DNA of 64,000 bases from Topomyia yanbarensis (taxonomy: Eukaryota > Arthropoda > Insecta > Diptera > Culicidae), in assembly GCF_030247195.1 (NCBI RefSeq), contig NC_080671.1:65967412-66031411 (forward strand), in the 5' to 3' direction. Positions 47,533 through 58,484 of this stretch are shown piece by piece. Both the position numbers and the translations under genes were made by a program. Each line of letters starts with the position of its first letter. The stretch's first letter is position 1. Below the pieces are notes generated by a model that did not search any database, was not told where the DNA came from, and worked only from the letters and a program-made list of their open reading frames with translations.

Positions 47533-48444
47533 GGGAAAACCGAGGAGATTTGAAACAGAGGAGAGTTGAAACAGTACCCATTACTAGCGAAATCGTACCG
47601 TTAGGAATAAATCAATAATGCATTTGTTTTATTTATATCGTGCCCACAAATCCTCCAATACACGCCAACTACGTTAAATGAGTGGTTGAACATTTACGGT
47701 AAACACACTACAAAAAATGAGCAAAAGTAAGATTTCGTTATTTTATTCAAAATACTACCGACATGGATAACAAATTACCTGTTTTCATAAACCCGTATCA
47801 CTTGTAGTCATAAATAGTATCACTGGTCATATGAACTATTTTAATGAATGCAAAATGCTCTAGGGTAAGTGGTTGGAAAATAATACATGACTAAATGTAA
47901 GAAAAATAGGTATCAAATTTATTGATTTTACAGTTATAGTTAATTAGTGGTTAGGTAAATTATCTTACTGTTATTACTGTTGGGATAAGTGCAGAAGTTT
48001 CTGCATTTGTAAACAAAATCTATCATAAATTTTCAAAACAAGTGTCAGTTTATACGTAGATATACAGTGTGAAAAATAATGATAAGAATGCATGTCATTT
48101 AGAGGAATTATCTTAGTATAAACCTATTAAAATGACACAATTGTAACATTTGATGCTTTAGAAAACGTTTTGATATTATTTAAAATAATTGGTTACTTGT
48201 TTCAACTCACATTTATGGCTGTTTCAACTTACCTGGGTATGAGGAGAGTTTAAACAAAGAGAACACTGTTACCAAAATCAATATATTGATGCTTTGTTAT
48301 TGATTTGTTCCAGTTATTCTGATGTAATTTAATAAAGCATAAACAGTAAGTAAGAAATTTAAAAATAAGCAATCATCGAATGACAGTTTTTGTCGATTTA
48401 TCCAACAAAAACAAAAAATTGCTTCAACCCTCCTCGGTCTCCCC
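47533..48444. mobile_element. TA-flanked inverted-repeat element with iterated GAGGAGAGTTGAAAC motifs, 912 bp
   Basis: Left tip TA|GGGAAAACCGAGGAG, right tip (reverse) TA|GGGGAGACCGAGGAG, with TA flanks at 47531-47532 and 48445-48446. The motif GAGGAGAGTTGAAAC or a variant is present near 47542, 47558 and 48241 on +, and in reverse complement near 48199, 48222 and 48421. No transposase. Third member of the design class seen at 2771 and 37210; note GGGGAGACC is shared with the 2771 element's tip. Confidence 0.82.
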
Positions 48445-48677
48445 TACTAATTTTTAGAGATTTATTTAAAAGATTTCTCTGTACATTTTTCTATAACAAT
48501 TTCACATGAAATTGTTCAAACTTCGTCGATATACAATTTTGTTTTAGTATAAGTCGATGTTTTCTCGTCAACTTTCATACTTGTTTATAACTGAAAACTT
48601 TAGCCTCATAGCCCGCCCTCTGGCTACGTGAACAAATAGTTTCAACATAAATCCTATTCTTGGAAGCAGAATGAAAC

Positions 48678-50708
48678 AAAAAAATTAACGGGTTGTGTAC
48701 AGGACACGACCACGGTGACATTAAAAATATAGCTTTTTTATCTATCATACATATCGACACACGTTCTTGTTCACTCGCCTGTTTTCATATGTTACAATTT
48801 GCTATATACCCTCCCCATTAAAACATAATTTATTGAAGGTCTTTTAACGGTAATCTATTAATTAATCAAGTATCTCACTAGGTGATTGGCATTATTTGGC
48901 TGATCCATCTAGTAAAAATAGGCTGGTCTGTCCAGAAAATATATTCAAAAGAAAAGTTCCATATTGAGAGCTGTGATGAGGAAACCCACGCCCGCCAACG
49001 GAAATATACAGATTCTCCATAAAATATGAAATTTCATTTTCCATTTAAATTTTCAATAATGTACTAATGAACTTAAGTAAACAATCTTAAGTGTAAGTAT
49101 TTCTTGATCGATTAGTGGTGGAAAAATGAAATTATTTGATAAATTACATTGTTATGCAACGTTCGCACTACCAGTTAAAACGGGTTTTTATGCTATCTTG
49201 GTGACATTTTTCTTATTGCTAATTATTAAAACGTGTTATAACTCTGTAGTGTAAACATTGTATTATTAAACCAATTCTGCAGCGTTTTATGTTATATAGG
49301 TGTTTTATGTGGTAGTAGGACTGACATAATTATATCTTCAGTACAGCGGTTTGTTTCATAATTTAAAAAAGATTTATTTTAAAATTTAAATTAGTATACC
49401 CAACCGTATTTGTTGTATACCTTAAAACGCAATTAGAACTGTGTTTTAAATACATAGGGTAGGACAGATATTCTGACTGGTTAAACTGGGAAAACAATTT
49501 TAAGTCCAGTAACGCTTAAGACATGGCTTGAATTTGAATCGAAAAAGAACACCCGCTTCAACTGCTGCTGGGACGGTAAGTTCTGTTTTAAAATTTTCCG
49601 TTGTGTGCAGTACGAAACAAAAGTGTTTGAAATTAGAAAACAAAAAGTTCTGCTGGGAATGTGATTGTTTCCGATGCAATTACACTCAGATTTTTCACGC
49701 AGGGGATACAGGCCGTGTAAATGAAAACCGCGTAAATTTAAAAAAAAAACGCGTTAATGAAAACCGCGTAAATTTCAAAATCCGCGTAAAAAACCTGAGT
49801 GTACTCTCCTATATAAAATACTACGCTGCTGAACAGTGCAATAACTACAGAAGCACGTTGTCAGATGCCTTACTGATAAAAAACATATAACCGAAATATG
49901 AAACATGAAAACCAATAGGCTCTTTACCCTACGCAGCTACAAAGCGCCGTAAACATGGGTTAACCAGTTACAACGCACACGCATGCATAAAAATAAATAT
50001 ATTTTTTTCAAACGCAACACTCTTAAGCAGGACACACCATATTGAATTAAATCCAAACCACCCCGCCCACCCACTTTGCAAATCATTCTGTGACACCATG
50101 CTGGTGCATAGCATCTACCGCTTATTGTAGTGCCCAGACGCTGCAGCCATGATCTTACCCGTTCGACATAAGAACAAAAACTGATTCAAACGGGTACGCG
50201 TCACCTCTATTTATAAACTAACCGTATATGGTTTAGTCACTTAGGTGCGAGTGTGTGCAAATGCCAACGTTACCGAAAATCGATAGCGCTTATTGCATCA
50301 CCCGGAGACGACGTTGCTCGTGTGGGATAAGAGCAACAACTGATTTAAACGGACATGCGTTGCTTCTATTTATGACTTTTCGTGTTTCATTGAGCAACTA
50401 AGCTGCCCTCTTTTGACGGCTGTGTCTGAGAAATCTGCCTCACGAATGGTATTTTTCCCGTTTTTTGTGAACTTTTTAATTTTACCAATTTCCAAAAGTC
50501 TACTTTTATTGGGGAGATATTAAATTATTACCAATATTTAAGTTAAGTGTTTCTGAATCGGTTGGTGTATGAATGATTAAAATCCATCTAGTAATATCGG
50601 AGTTATAAGCGTGCAAACCTTACATAGTTTCGTTACATGGGAGATAGTTTAGATTTTAGAATGACACCTAGCCCCAGATAGTGGAGTAAGACATTTTTAA
50701 TGTCAAAA
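48678..50708 (+). repeat. 2,031-bp direct repeat, copy 2
   Basis: Same sequence as 43396-45426, including the nested MITE (49683-49801) and the 120-aa chance ORF (49528-49890). The flanks differ from copy 1 on both sides: GAATGAAAC before, TAGAATTCTTGAC after. I see no clear short duplication flanking the pair. Confidence 0.92.
49683..49801. mobile_element. 119-bp TA-flanked MITE inside direct repeat copy 2
   Basis: Identical to 44401-44519 in tips, core iterations and TA flanks. Shared presence shows the MITE was in place before the 2-kb repeat was duplicated. Confidence 0.85.
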
Positions 50709-51463
50709 TAGAATTCTTGACAAATATTCTCATTAGCGTTCACATCACAGTTGCATAAAAAGGAGTTCAACGGAGCTAATACTTGGATTTTCTGAAGGAT
50801 CTTCAAGGTTCGACTACATCTCACAACTCTAGAGCGCAGTGATCTATGCCGAAACTCCACTTAACCGCCTGCCTCAAAGCAAACTACCGCAACTATCAGG
50901 TCAGCGTCTAATGCCTACTCGTCTCGATCTATTGAATATCCAGTATAACCGAAACCAAACCTCACGACCTAACGAAAACATAATTGATTTGTTTCCATCA
51001 ATAAAACATAACATCAACGTCATGTTTTGATTTCATCATCATCATCATCATCATCCGCCTCACGGTCATCGTGTTTCTTTTGAAACGAGATACAACACCG
51101 ACCGAAACGGTGGAACGTGCGTACCGTTTCATGTTCGAAATCCGCCTCGTTCAAAGTTCCGCCAGTGGGATTCTTGGTTTTCTTCCCTCGGCGGATCATA
51201 TTTATGTCCCCGTTTGGAGCGGAGCTTCTCATTTCTCAAATTAGTCCATCGAGCCGATCGACTGGTGGCCACATGCTAAGCGGATTTTAACCAGTCGGTT
51301 GAACTGGATGCTCCATGGTCCGGCCGCCGCCGCCGTGTCGTGTTCGCTAGCGTTGCGGTTCGTGCAGGTCTCCGCGGGAACCTGCCGAAGGATTGGAATC
51401 TAAGCGATGCTGACGTTTTAATCCCCTTTCGATGATATCGGTTCACGAAGTACCATCAATCAC
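50709..51463. other. Apparently unique sequence, partly GC-rich
   Basis: A (CAT)n microsatellite at 51033-51055. A 70-aa minus ORF (51020-51232), starting MRSSAPNGDINMIRRG and ending in an Asp run from the microsatellite, is unrecognised. It could be a host exon on the minus strand, but no splice evidence decides. Confidence 0.35.
51033..51055. repeat. (CAT)n microsatellite
   Basis: Seven or more perfect ATC/CAT units. Confidence 0.9.
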
Positions 51464-51534
51464 CTGAACGTCGCGTCGTCGGTCGTGTTGTGGTCGTTGC
51501 CGTGCAGCAGGAGATTCATCGTCTCTTCCTTCAT
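51464..51534 (-). CDS. Speculative first coding exon, minus strand
   Basis: Read on the minus strand, an ATG at 51534 opens 23 codons starting MKEETMNLLLHGNDHNTTDD. The exon would end at a donor-like TTCAG|GTGATT, after which the frame closes at once. Moderate GC and non-repetitive surroundings (51.1-51.65 kb) are compatible with a gene. I recognise no family, the start context is ordinary, and a 71-nt open stretch is easily random. Phase at the donor would be 2. Confidence 0.2.
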
Positions 51535-52316
51535 CGAGGGATTGATACAAATTGTGCTGCCTGCTTCCAGGTTGCTAAAGAACAGTTAATTCGATGGCGA
51601 TGGCATAAATCCTGCCGCTTTACTTTTTTTAGATCCCCGTGCAGTGTGGGGAAAAATTTATGACAATTGCGCTTGAACGTAGGCATGGTAAAACCAAACC
51701 AGGCTCTCAATAGCTGAGAAGGGAAAGAACATTGTAAAATCAGCTGTCACCACTACCTGGCAGTAGTCGCGTACAATAATTTTAATGTAATCTCATTATG
51801 GGGAACAACCATTTAAAAACAAATTTCCATAAATTACTCGCTGCATGGGATACTTGAGATACATGAGAATTGTCGCCGAGCCGTTCGCTGGCCGAGGTCA
51901 CTATAACGACCAAAGGCATTTCAAAATTTCGCTTTTCAATACATGGTATCCGACCGTACCGATTTTGAATCATGAGCAATTATTATAGAAATTACAGTAA
52001 TATAGGAGATGTATTTAGTCAATTGGGATTCGGCCCTTTTGGGCAAATTGATTTTGGCCATATGGCTTCTTAGGCCCATTAACATTCTGCTTAATGGCTT
52101 TCGACTATATGACTCATTCGACCAAATTACATTTTATTTTGTTTCTTTATTTGTGAGATAAGCTTCCCTTAGAATCTTTTGGCAAAATATTGAACCAAGC
52201 TAATGAGATAATAACAATATCTGTTTGGCTAAAAAAGGATTAGTTCAAGCTTTATTCTTCCTGAACCCTCGAAAAGGCAGGTTAAAATCGTGACGTCACG
52301 AAGCACCGCTCCTATA
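51535..52316. other. Unique non-coding sequence
   Basis: No gene seen; 52.02-52.13 kb has repeated words GGCCCTTTTGGGC / TTTTGGCCATATGGC of unknown meaning. Confidence 0.35.
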
Positions 52317-53656
52317 CACCGAGCAAAATTTACATTGAATTTCCATAAAAACGTCTTATGACTTTCAGACATAAGGATTTTAAATGGATTTTATAAATCT
52401 GTCTTATGATTTGGAGGGCAAATTTTCCAAATCCATCTCTTATTATTTTCATAAGACAGTCTTATGAAATTTATGAAAATGTCCGAATGAACGCCATAGG
52501 TGCCCATTTACGAACATTGCTGACATTTATAAGTAGAAAACATAGTAGAAATAACGATTTCCATAGAACAGTCTTATGAAATTCATTACAATGTTCGAAT
52601 GAATGCCATAAGTTTTTTATTTATGGATATTATTGTGCATTTATATAAAAAAAGAACATTATTAAAAAAGAGGATATTAGGTTTTACACCAACCGACATA
52701 ACCCCACAAAATGAGCCGGATGAACTTCGTTCAACTATTCTCGGTGGTTTGTTTACATGGGAGTTACGTGAGTTTGAATGTAACAGATGGCCACCCGTTG
52801 CACTCCAACTCACGCAACTGACAAAGTAAACAAATCACTGAGAATTGTCAAACATGAACGTCATTCCTCATGAGTTCATTCGTGTGGTCATCTTGTAGAA
52901 CTCAATTCGGGACAAATTAACCGCCATGTATAGATCCGTTCAGAAGGTTGAAGAGAAAACTCTCATTAAATATAAAAATTTGTACATAATGAGCAACGCT
53001 TCGTCAATATTTCTTGGGAAACTGGGCTTAGACAACTGGGAAACTGGACTTGACAACTGAATGATAATGATTGTTACTTCTCAAATGATTTTGATTATTA
53101 TAAAATACGCGTCAGACACTAATTATATGCACAACTTATTTCATTTCAAATAATCGGATATCTTCTGTAAAAATCATAACCATGTAAACAGATTTAATGC
53201 TCACAGTAATTTATTCAATAACATAAAAACAATTTAAAATTGTTGCAATTTGACTGAAAATCTCACTTCTTTTGTTTCAAACAGCGGTAATCAAAAAGTG
53301 CTGAAACTATTAACTCCTGGTTGGCCGTCCAGGCCAGTACTGAATTCATAAGAAACAATTATGAACTTTTCACAAAAGTGACGTTTATGAAAAACAAAAC
53401 ACCATTTTATAGAATCAATTACAGATCTCATATGGGTTTCATGAGAAAAACTTATGAAATTCTTAAAGGCATATATTGGAGCGAAGTCATAAGACTGTTT
53501 TATGAAATACATTATTTGTACGTCTATGGAGTGCATGAATAAAGATCAATGAATTCATAAGCCTGCCTATGACATTCTAAAGCGTTCAATGACATCGTCA
53601 GAAGGTTGGTTCATATGCCGAGACTTATGAAATTCTCAGATGCTTTTTGCTCAGTG
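52317..53656. mobile_element. TA-flanked inverted-repeat element with iterated CTTATGAAATT motifs, 1,340 bp
   Basis: Left tip TA|CACCGAGCAAAA, right tip TTTTTGCTCAGTG|TA. The word CTTATGAAATT or its complement AATTTCATAAG is repeated many times in both terminal ~300 bp (for example near 52470, 52578, 53453 and 53630), often as the inverted pair CATAAGACAGTCTTATG. The interior (52.6-53.3 kb) has ORFs of 75-81 aa with no recognised transposase. The iterated word is a good candidate transposase-binding site (inference). Confidence 0.78.
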
Positions 53657-53682
53657 TAGTACTCAGTGAAATAAAAAGCCTA

Positions 53683-53939
53683 TTTTGACGTAGGACTACG
53701 TCTTTGTTTTCGATATGGGGGTGCACTTTGTAAATTCTACAAAAATGGTATGTAACGAAAAAGTGGTCCAATTTTAAACGCATATAATTCAGCCATCTCA
53801 CGATAAATTTTCAAATTTTTTGCGCATGTCGCCCCGAAATACTTCTAAGAATAGATTCCAATAGATAAACCCAAAGATTTTGATATCATGGCATTAAAAA
53901 TTTAAATAATGTGCAACCTAGTAAAAATCGCGCATTTAA
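53683..53939 (+). repeat. Dispersed repeat family A, copy 2
   Basis: Inverted partner of 1738-1999 (starts TTTTGACGTAGGACTACGTC, ends near CGCGCATTTAA). Differences are scattered substitutions and single-base indels. Confidence 0.8.
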
Positions 53940-54109
53940 GTCAAAAAGCTGATAAAATCGATGGTAAACAAAATCGGGGGCCAATAAAATCGGCTCTTCA
54001 CTGCAATAGGTATCAAAGTCCTCATATACGAAGGTCCTAGCATGCGTCAAAGCAAAAACTGTTTCCGCGGTGAATGGTCATATGTGTGACAGTTTCTTCA
54101 ACGCTTGGT

Positions 54110-54350
54110 AGCGTCTACGTCAGCAATCCACATTGTTGACAAGCCTAATAGCTGCTCGTGTCGCGAGCGCGTGCAAAACAATATTGTTGGAGACGGTATG
54201 CGTCATTGCCGGGATGATTCCCATCTGCATCACTCTGGCTGATGATGTGGAATGCTTCCAGCGGAGGAATACACGAAATGCAAGGAGACTTGATCGAGCG
54301 GACTCGTTGACTAAATGGCAGCAAGAGTGGGACAACCAGGCCCGATAAGA
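54110..54350 (+). pseudogene. R1/LOA-type retrotransposon C-terminus, first part
   Basis: The frame at 54133-54348 reads RVASACKTILLETVCVIAGM, then ADDVECFQRR and DSLTKWQQEWDNQAR. This is the conserved segment just upstream of the GRWTHRLIP box in R1/LOA-group pol proteins. The reading stops at 54349; the expected continuation appears 1.68 kb later at about 56033, so the fragment is interrupted rather than ended. No upstream RT is present. Confidence 0.75.
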
Positions 54351-56030
54351 GGGGGAGGAAGGGGGCCCGGGTCGTATTTGGGGGCCCGCGTTTTTACCCG
54401 GAAGATAGGCGAACACGTCCGGTATTCATAAGAGAGCAATAAAAATAGCAATAGTAATTTCTTTGTAATCATTCGCCTTATTAAATTGTTATATGATGAA
54501 AGCGTAAAAAAATGAAAACTTTATTTGATAGTTGACATTTGTTAAAACAAACGTTCTCAAGGGAGTAGTCTACTTTGTGTGCAAGTTTATAAAACGAGTT
54601 TTATTGCTTGAATCGACGGAATACATTACATACAAAATATTGAGAAGCCTATTCAAAGTATTTTCGATGAAAGCGTTAAACGAAAATGCGAGGGCACGGA
54701 CAGTGTTTTTTGATCAACACCGGCGCCGGCCAGGCCTGAATGTAGATCGCGAAAGGAAAGGGAAGGAATATTAGTCCGATACTTGCTTTTTTTAGATGCC
54801 ATATATACTATATACTGCGCACTAGGCAAGTATCACGGGAGGAGGATATTTGTTAGTAAGTTAAAACAGTAACAAGTATAGAAGTTGTATTCTACTTCTT
54901 CGTTATCGACGCCAGAGAGGTGACTCCACTATCTGGACTAGATATCGATCCATCAACTCATGGACCGGAGACCAGCGGCTTTACTTCCCTTCTGAAGGAA
55001 GACGTGACCACAGATTTTTTCACTTCAGAAAAATCTCAACGACCTCGGCTGGGATTGAACCCACGCCAACTAGAATGAGTGGCGGTCACGCTTACCACTC
55101 AACCACCGGCGCCGTCCAAATATACGTATACGTTCCAATAATTACCTAAACTCGTATGCTTTCATTTAATAAATGATGATGCAATAAACTTTAAATCAAA
55201 ATGCAAATTCTGCACGAATTTTCGAAAAAAATACAATTGCAAATATAATCCAAAATCGACGTTTGCGTAATTTCAACCAAACATTTAGGTAGAGTTTGGA
55301 TTAAACCAATTATACATGCAAATCTTCTCACCGATCAGTGATCAAACGCGTCTACCAAATTGAGTCGAGGTTTTCGACTGCGGATCGAATCCCATTTCTA
55401 TTGGCACTAAATCGTTAATTTAAAGAGTCGGCATGTCAAACGAAAGAAGAGAGGAAGGGTGGGTACGTTATTGAAAGTTATTTTTTTCTTTTGCTGTGTC
55501 GATAAAGAAGGGAAGAGTTTTTTTTTTAAACGCGGCTCTGTTAACATTGCTGACAGCCATTAAGGGGCTTCTGCATATGTTTAGTATGCGAATATACAAC
55601 ATGTCTAAAGCCATTAAAAAATGCTTCGTGGTCTCTTGGGTATATTCGTTACCCCTAACCTTACCACTTCCCCAATCCTTCCCATCAGGGAAATCGTGAA
55701 AAGACGATTCATGGCAAGACACAAATCTCCGATCAACATGGGGAAGTACCATTTGAGCTAGATGCAACTGATTCCTGATCCCTTAGTACCCACAAATTGA
55801 CAAACGCGTAGTTATAGCAATTTTACCGGATTTGGATACCACGGAATAAGAAGCTATCGAAATTCACATGTCTAGCTCGCTATATGTGGACGTGGCAATA
55901 TGAGTCAACCGGGGACTGATAGAAACCAAGACATACATACTGAACTAGAGGGCTTAGGTTTAAAAGGGCCCGGCAGTAATACAAGCCTTAGGACCCGACG
56001 CGGCTCTCGACGGCCCTGGGGACAACGCGA
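54351..56030. other. Insertion splitting the R1/LOA-type fragment
   Basis: Holds a minus-strand SINE (54885-55113), AT-rich sequence and unrecognised ORFs (80 aa at 54532, 99 aa minus at 55468). The ends near 54350 and 56030 are GC-rich (GGGGGCCCG words) and show no clear target duplication, so it may be several insertions. Confidence 0.45.
54885..55113 (-). mobile_element. tRNA-derived SINE, second type, minus strand
   Basis: On the minus strand the head starts GGCGCCGGTGGTTGAGTGG. The A box TGGTTGAGTGG (55095-55105) and B box GGTTCAATCCC (55051-55061) fit the pol III consensus and are spaced as in tRNA-derived SINEs. The body with GACGTCTTCC-type words extends to about 54885. It is unrelated in body sequence to the SINE at 34865. 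Confidence 0.85.
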
Positions 56031-56412
56031 AGAAAGGAAGGTGGGTCCACCGACTCATCCCAAATGTATCGGCTTGGGTGCATAGGAAGGTGAGGTAAAC
56101 ATTCATTTGACGCAATTTTTGTTCAGGTACGGATGCTTCCGAAAGTCCCTGTATCGGTTTGGTCAGTCCCTGCATCTGTTTGTCACGTCACCCCTTTGCC
56201 AGGAATGTGTGAACGTGCAAGAGACACCGGAATACGGGGTCTTCGAATGCCCTAGGTTCGAAGAAGTTCGAGGGTACGCCGACAATATCGTCGAAGCGAT
56301 GTGCCACGACGAGCATATCTGAGATGCTGTTAATAGAGTGGTTACGAGTATAATATCCGAGGAACAGAGAAAGTGGCAAAGAGACCAACAAATTAGAGCC
56401 GTCGGCCAGAAC
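56031..56412 (+). pseudogene. R1/LOA-type retrotransposon C-terminus, continuation
   Basis: From 56033 a broken reading gives GRWVHRLIPNV, then EVNIHLTQFLFRYGCFRKSL (56092 on), CQECVNVQETPEYGVFECPRF (a zinc-binding-like Cys pair followed by the usual ECPRF box) and finally EEQRKWQRDQQIRA. This is the tail of the pol protein of R1/LOA-group elements in correct order. Frameshifts near 56090 and a stop at about 56320 break it. Confidence 0.8.
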
Positions 56413-57180
56413 GCCGCCGTGAAACCACAAATCGGGTTTCGGGAGAAATTCCGCTGCTGACGTAGACCTGGTCCACCGCCAGTGAACAGTTGAGAAGTAC
56501 GCGACGTAATCGGGTTCGGGTCATCGGGGCGTCAGTGAACTGGACGTCAGGCTTCACCGGAATCGCCGGACCGACTTCGACTCCCTACCGTAGCTCGTAA
56601 GTGGGCTAGATTCACCACCGGGGATTAGAGTGAGTAGATCGCGTCGAATAGCTAGCAGTGAGTCATTGGAGCGCCAGTGAATCGGAAGATACACTCCACC
56701 TACAATCACTAGATAGACCTCAGCACCTACTGACTGACCCATTGAGTAGGCTAGGTTCACCGCCGCGAATTAGATCAAGTAGATCGGGACGCAGCGAGGA
56801 GCTAAATGGCTCACTGAAACGAACATCGGTATCGGGAGAAATCTACTGCCGGGGAATTCACAGTATGGTAGAGCAACTGCCGTGGACTGTCCGACTATAT
56901 CGTGACATAAAATAGTAGCTCATTAGCTCACGAAATAGACATCGGTACCGAGAGAAATTCCACTGCCAGGGAACACTCATTCGTAGTAGGGTAGTTCAGG
57001 AAGCGGGTATCGGTGTCGGAAGAAATTCTTCCGTCGAGGAACTCTCAGTCGAAGTAGGCTGTGTTCACCGTCAGGGACTATCCGAGTAGATTGTAATAAA
57101 GCTGGAGACTGAATAACTCACGCAAACAGGAGCTAAGTGGCTCATGAAACCAGCAGCCAAACGGTTCACTAAGACTAGAA
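56413..57180 (+). repeat. Repetitive 3' UTR of the R1/LOA-type element
   Basis: After the pol tail, related blocks recur: ATCGGTATCGGGAGAAAT (near 56426, 56826, 56942 and 57007), CTGCCGGGGAA, AGTAGGCTAGGTTCACCGCC and GACTATCCGAGTAGAT. They form degenerate tandem-like units of about 65-170 bp. GC content is clearly above the surroundings. This looks like a 3' UTR built of internal repeats, a candidate template-recognition region (inference). Confidence 0.65.
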
Positions 57181-57824
57181 CTAAATGGCGACGTAACAGA
57201 AGGAAACGAAAACCAAGAGCTCAAGGTAGAGCCATTTCATGGATCAGGTGAGGCTCCGAGACAGCTGCGGAAAACCCGTGAGCAAAAGAAAGAGGTGCAA
57301 CGAAAGCATAACGAGCTACCCTCCTCCCCACGAAGTAATACCTTGATGTAGTTCCGTGAGAAGAATAGCGAAAAAAAAGTAAGGAGTGATTTTAGTGGAT
57401 AGACACGAACGTGAGTCGTGAGTCCCACACAGTGACAATACACTACAGGTCCAGGATTTAAAGCTTTTTAGACCTAAACATAAACAATAACACACTGTGA
57501 TATTCCGTGTTTTAAGCTTACTATATAAAAACAACACAAAGGCTTTGCACTACATTCTGTTGCAGAGTTTGACCTGGTTCGACAGACTTCGCAGGCGATT
57601 CTTAATATACAAGACAACCATGGTTTTTACACTACCACTCTCCCCTAAAGCAAAGAACTGATTTGTTCACCTCCGAATTCGCCGCGTAAACTATTCGTTT
57701 TGCTACAGGTTACAGATTGGTTCCGTCTTTGTACGCTCCCATTACATCAAGGGCGTTCGGAAACTCATCTCAATTCAGCCTGCACAGGTCTTTAGTGATA
57801 TGAAACTTTTGTTTAAGGTGAACG
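57181..57824. other. Non-coding, possible retrotransposon 3' remnant
   Basis: 57.23-57.36 kb may still belong to the 3' UTR; the rest is unrecognised. 57.54-57.78 kb reads as an open segment with no known motif. Confidence 0.35.
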
Positions 57825-57916
57825 ATTCCCAACCCCGCACATAGGATTAGAAATTTTTCTAAAGAGATTTTTCTTACCCGGTTAAGGGTAAAACCTCTAT
57901 AATCAAAATTTAAAAA
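57825..57916 (+). mobile_element. 5'-truncated tRNA-derived SINE (same family as 34865)
   Basis: Starts within the B-box region (GATTCCCAACCCCGCACATAGG), continues GATTAGAAATTTTTCTAAAG and TTAAGGGTAAAACCTCTATA, and ends in an A-rich tail. The tRNA head is missing. Confidence 0.8.
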
Positions 57917-58484
57917 AATAATTCAAAAAAATAGAGATTCGAATGGAAATTCAAGCCAGACTGATTTGTCTTACTTTTTCAGCATTCAACACCGTCAATC
58001 GTTTTGTATTGCAACTAGTAGATATGCAATGATCCCCGGTCGGCAAGATGAAACGTTCCACCACGTACCACGAACAATTGGTTTGACAAATTGCTTGTTT
58101 CATAATATTTCTTATTTTTGAATCATCCACCCCATTGTGTCGCTCTACACTTAGATGATTCATTTTCTTGGCGTAGTGTGACGAATTGGTCAGAATTTCC
58201 GCCAAAACCGCAAGAATGCATGCATAACTATCACCAGGGATACACCGAGCTCCCGACTCCAGTGTCATCAGTAGCATCAGGTATATAATTTTAGCTCATC
58301 TCTACCAGATCCACAGATCCCAAAATTAACTTTATTTCGGCAAATAAAATTTTTATTGACATCGATCCGAATCAAATTGAAATTGCTGCCAAAATCACTT
58401 CCCTTCCAGTTTGGCATCGGATGCACTTCAGAAGCTAAAAGCCGCTTGTTTTTCCACACTGCTATAAACATAATCAAATGCAAC
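57917..58484. other. Unique sequence
   Basis: A 108-aa minus ORF (57951-58277) and an 82-aa minus ORF (58277-58525) are unrecognised. They might be exonic, but no domain or splice pattern supports this. Confidence 0.35.

Noticed and set aside
43396..50708. Classical LTR retrotransposon
   Set aside because: Repeats lack TG..CA ends, no primer-binding site or polypurine tract was convincing, no gag or pol between them, and no clear flanking target duplication.
57951..58277. 108-aa minus ORF as a host exon
   Set aside because: No motif, no convincing splice sites, and amino-acid content is not distinctive.
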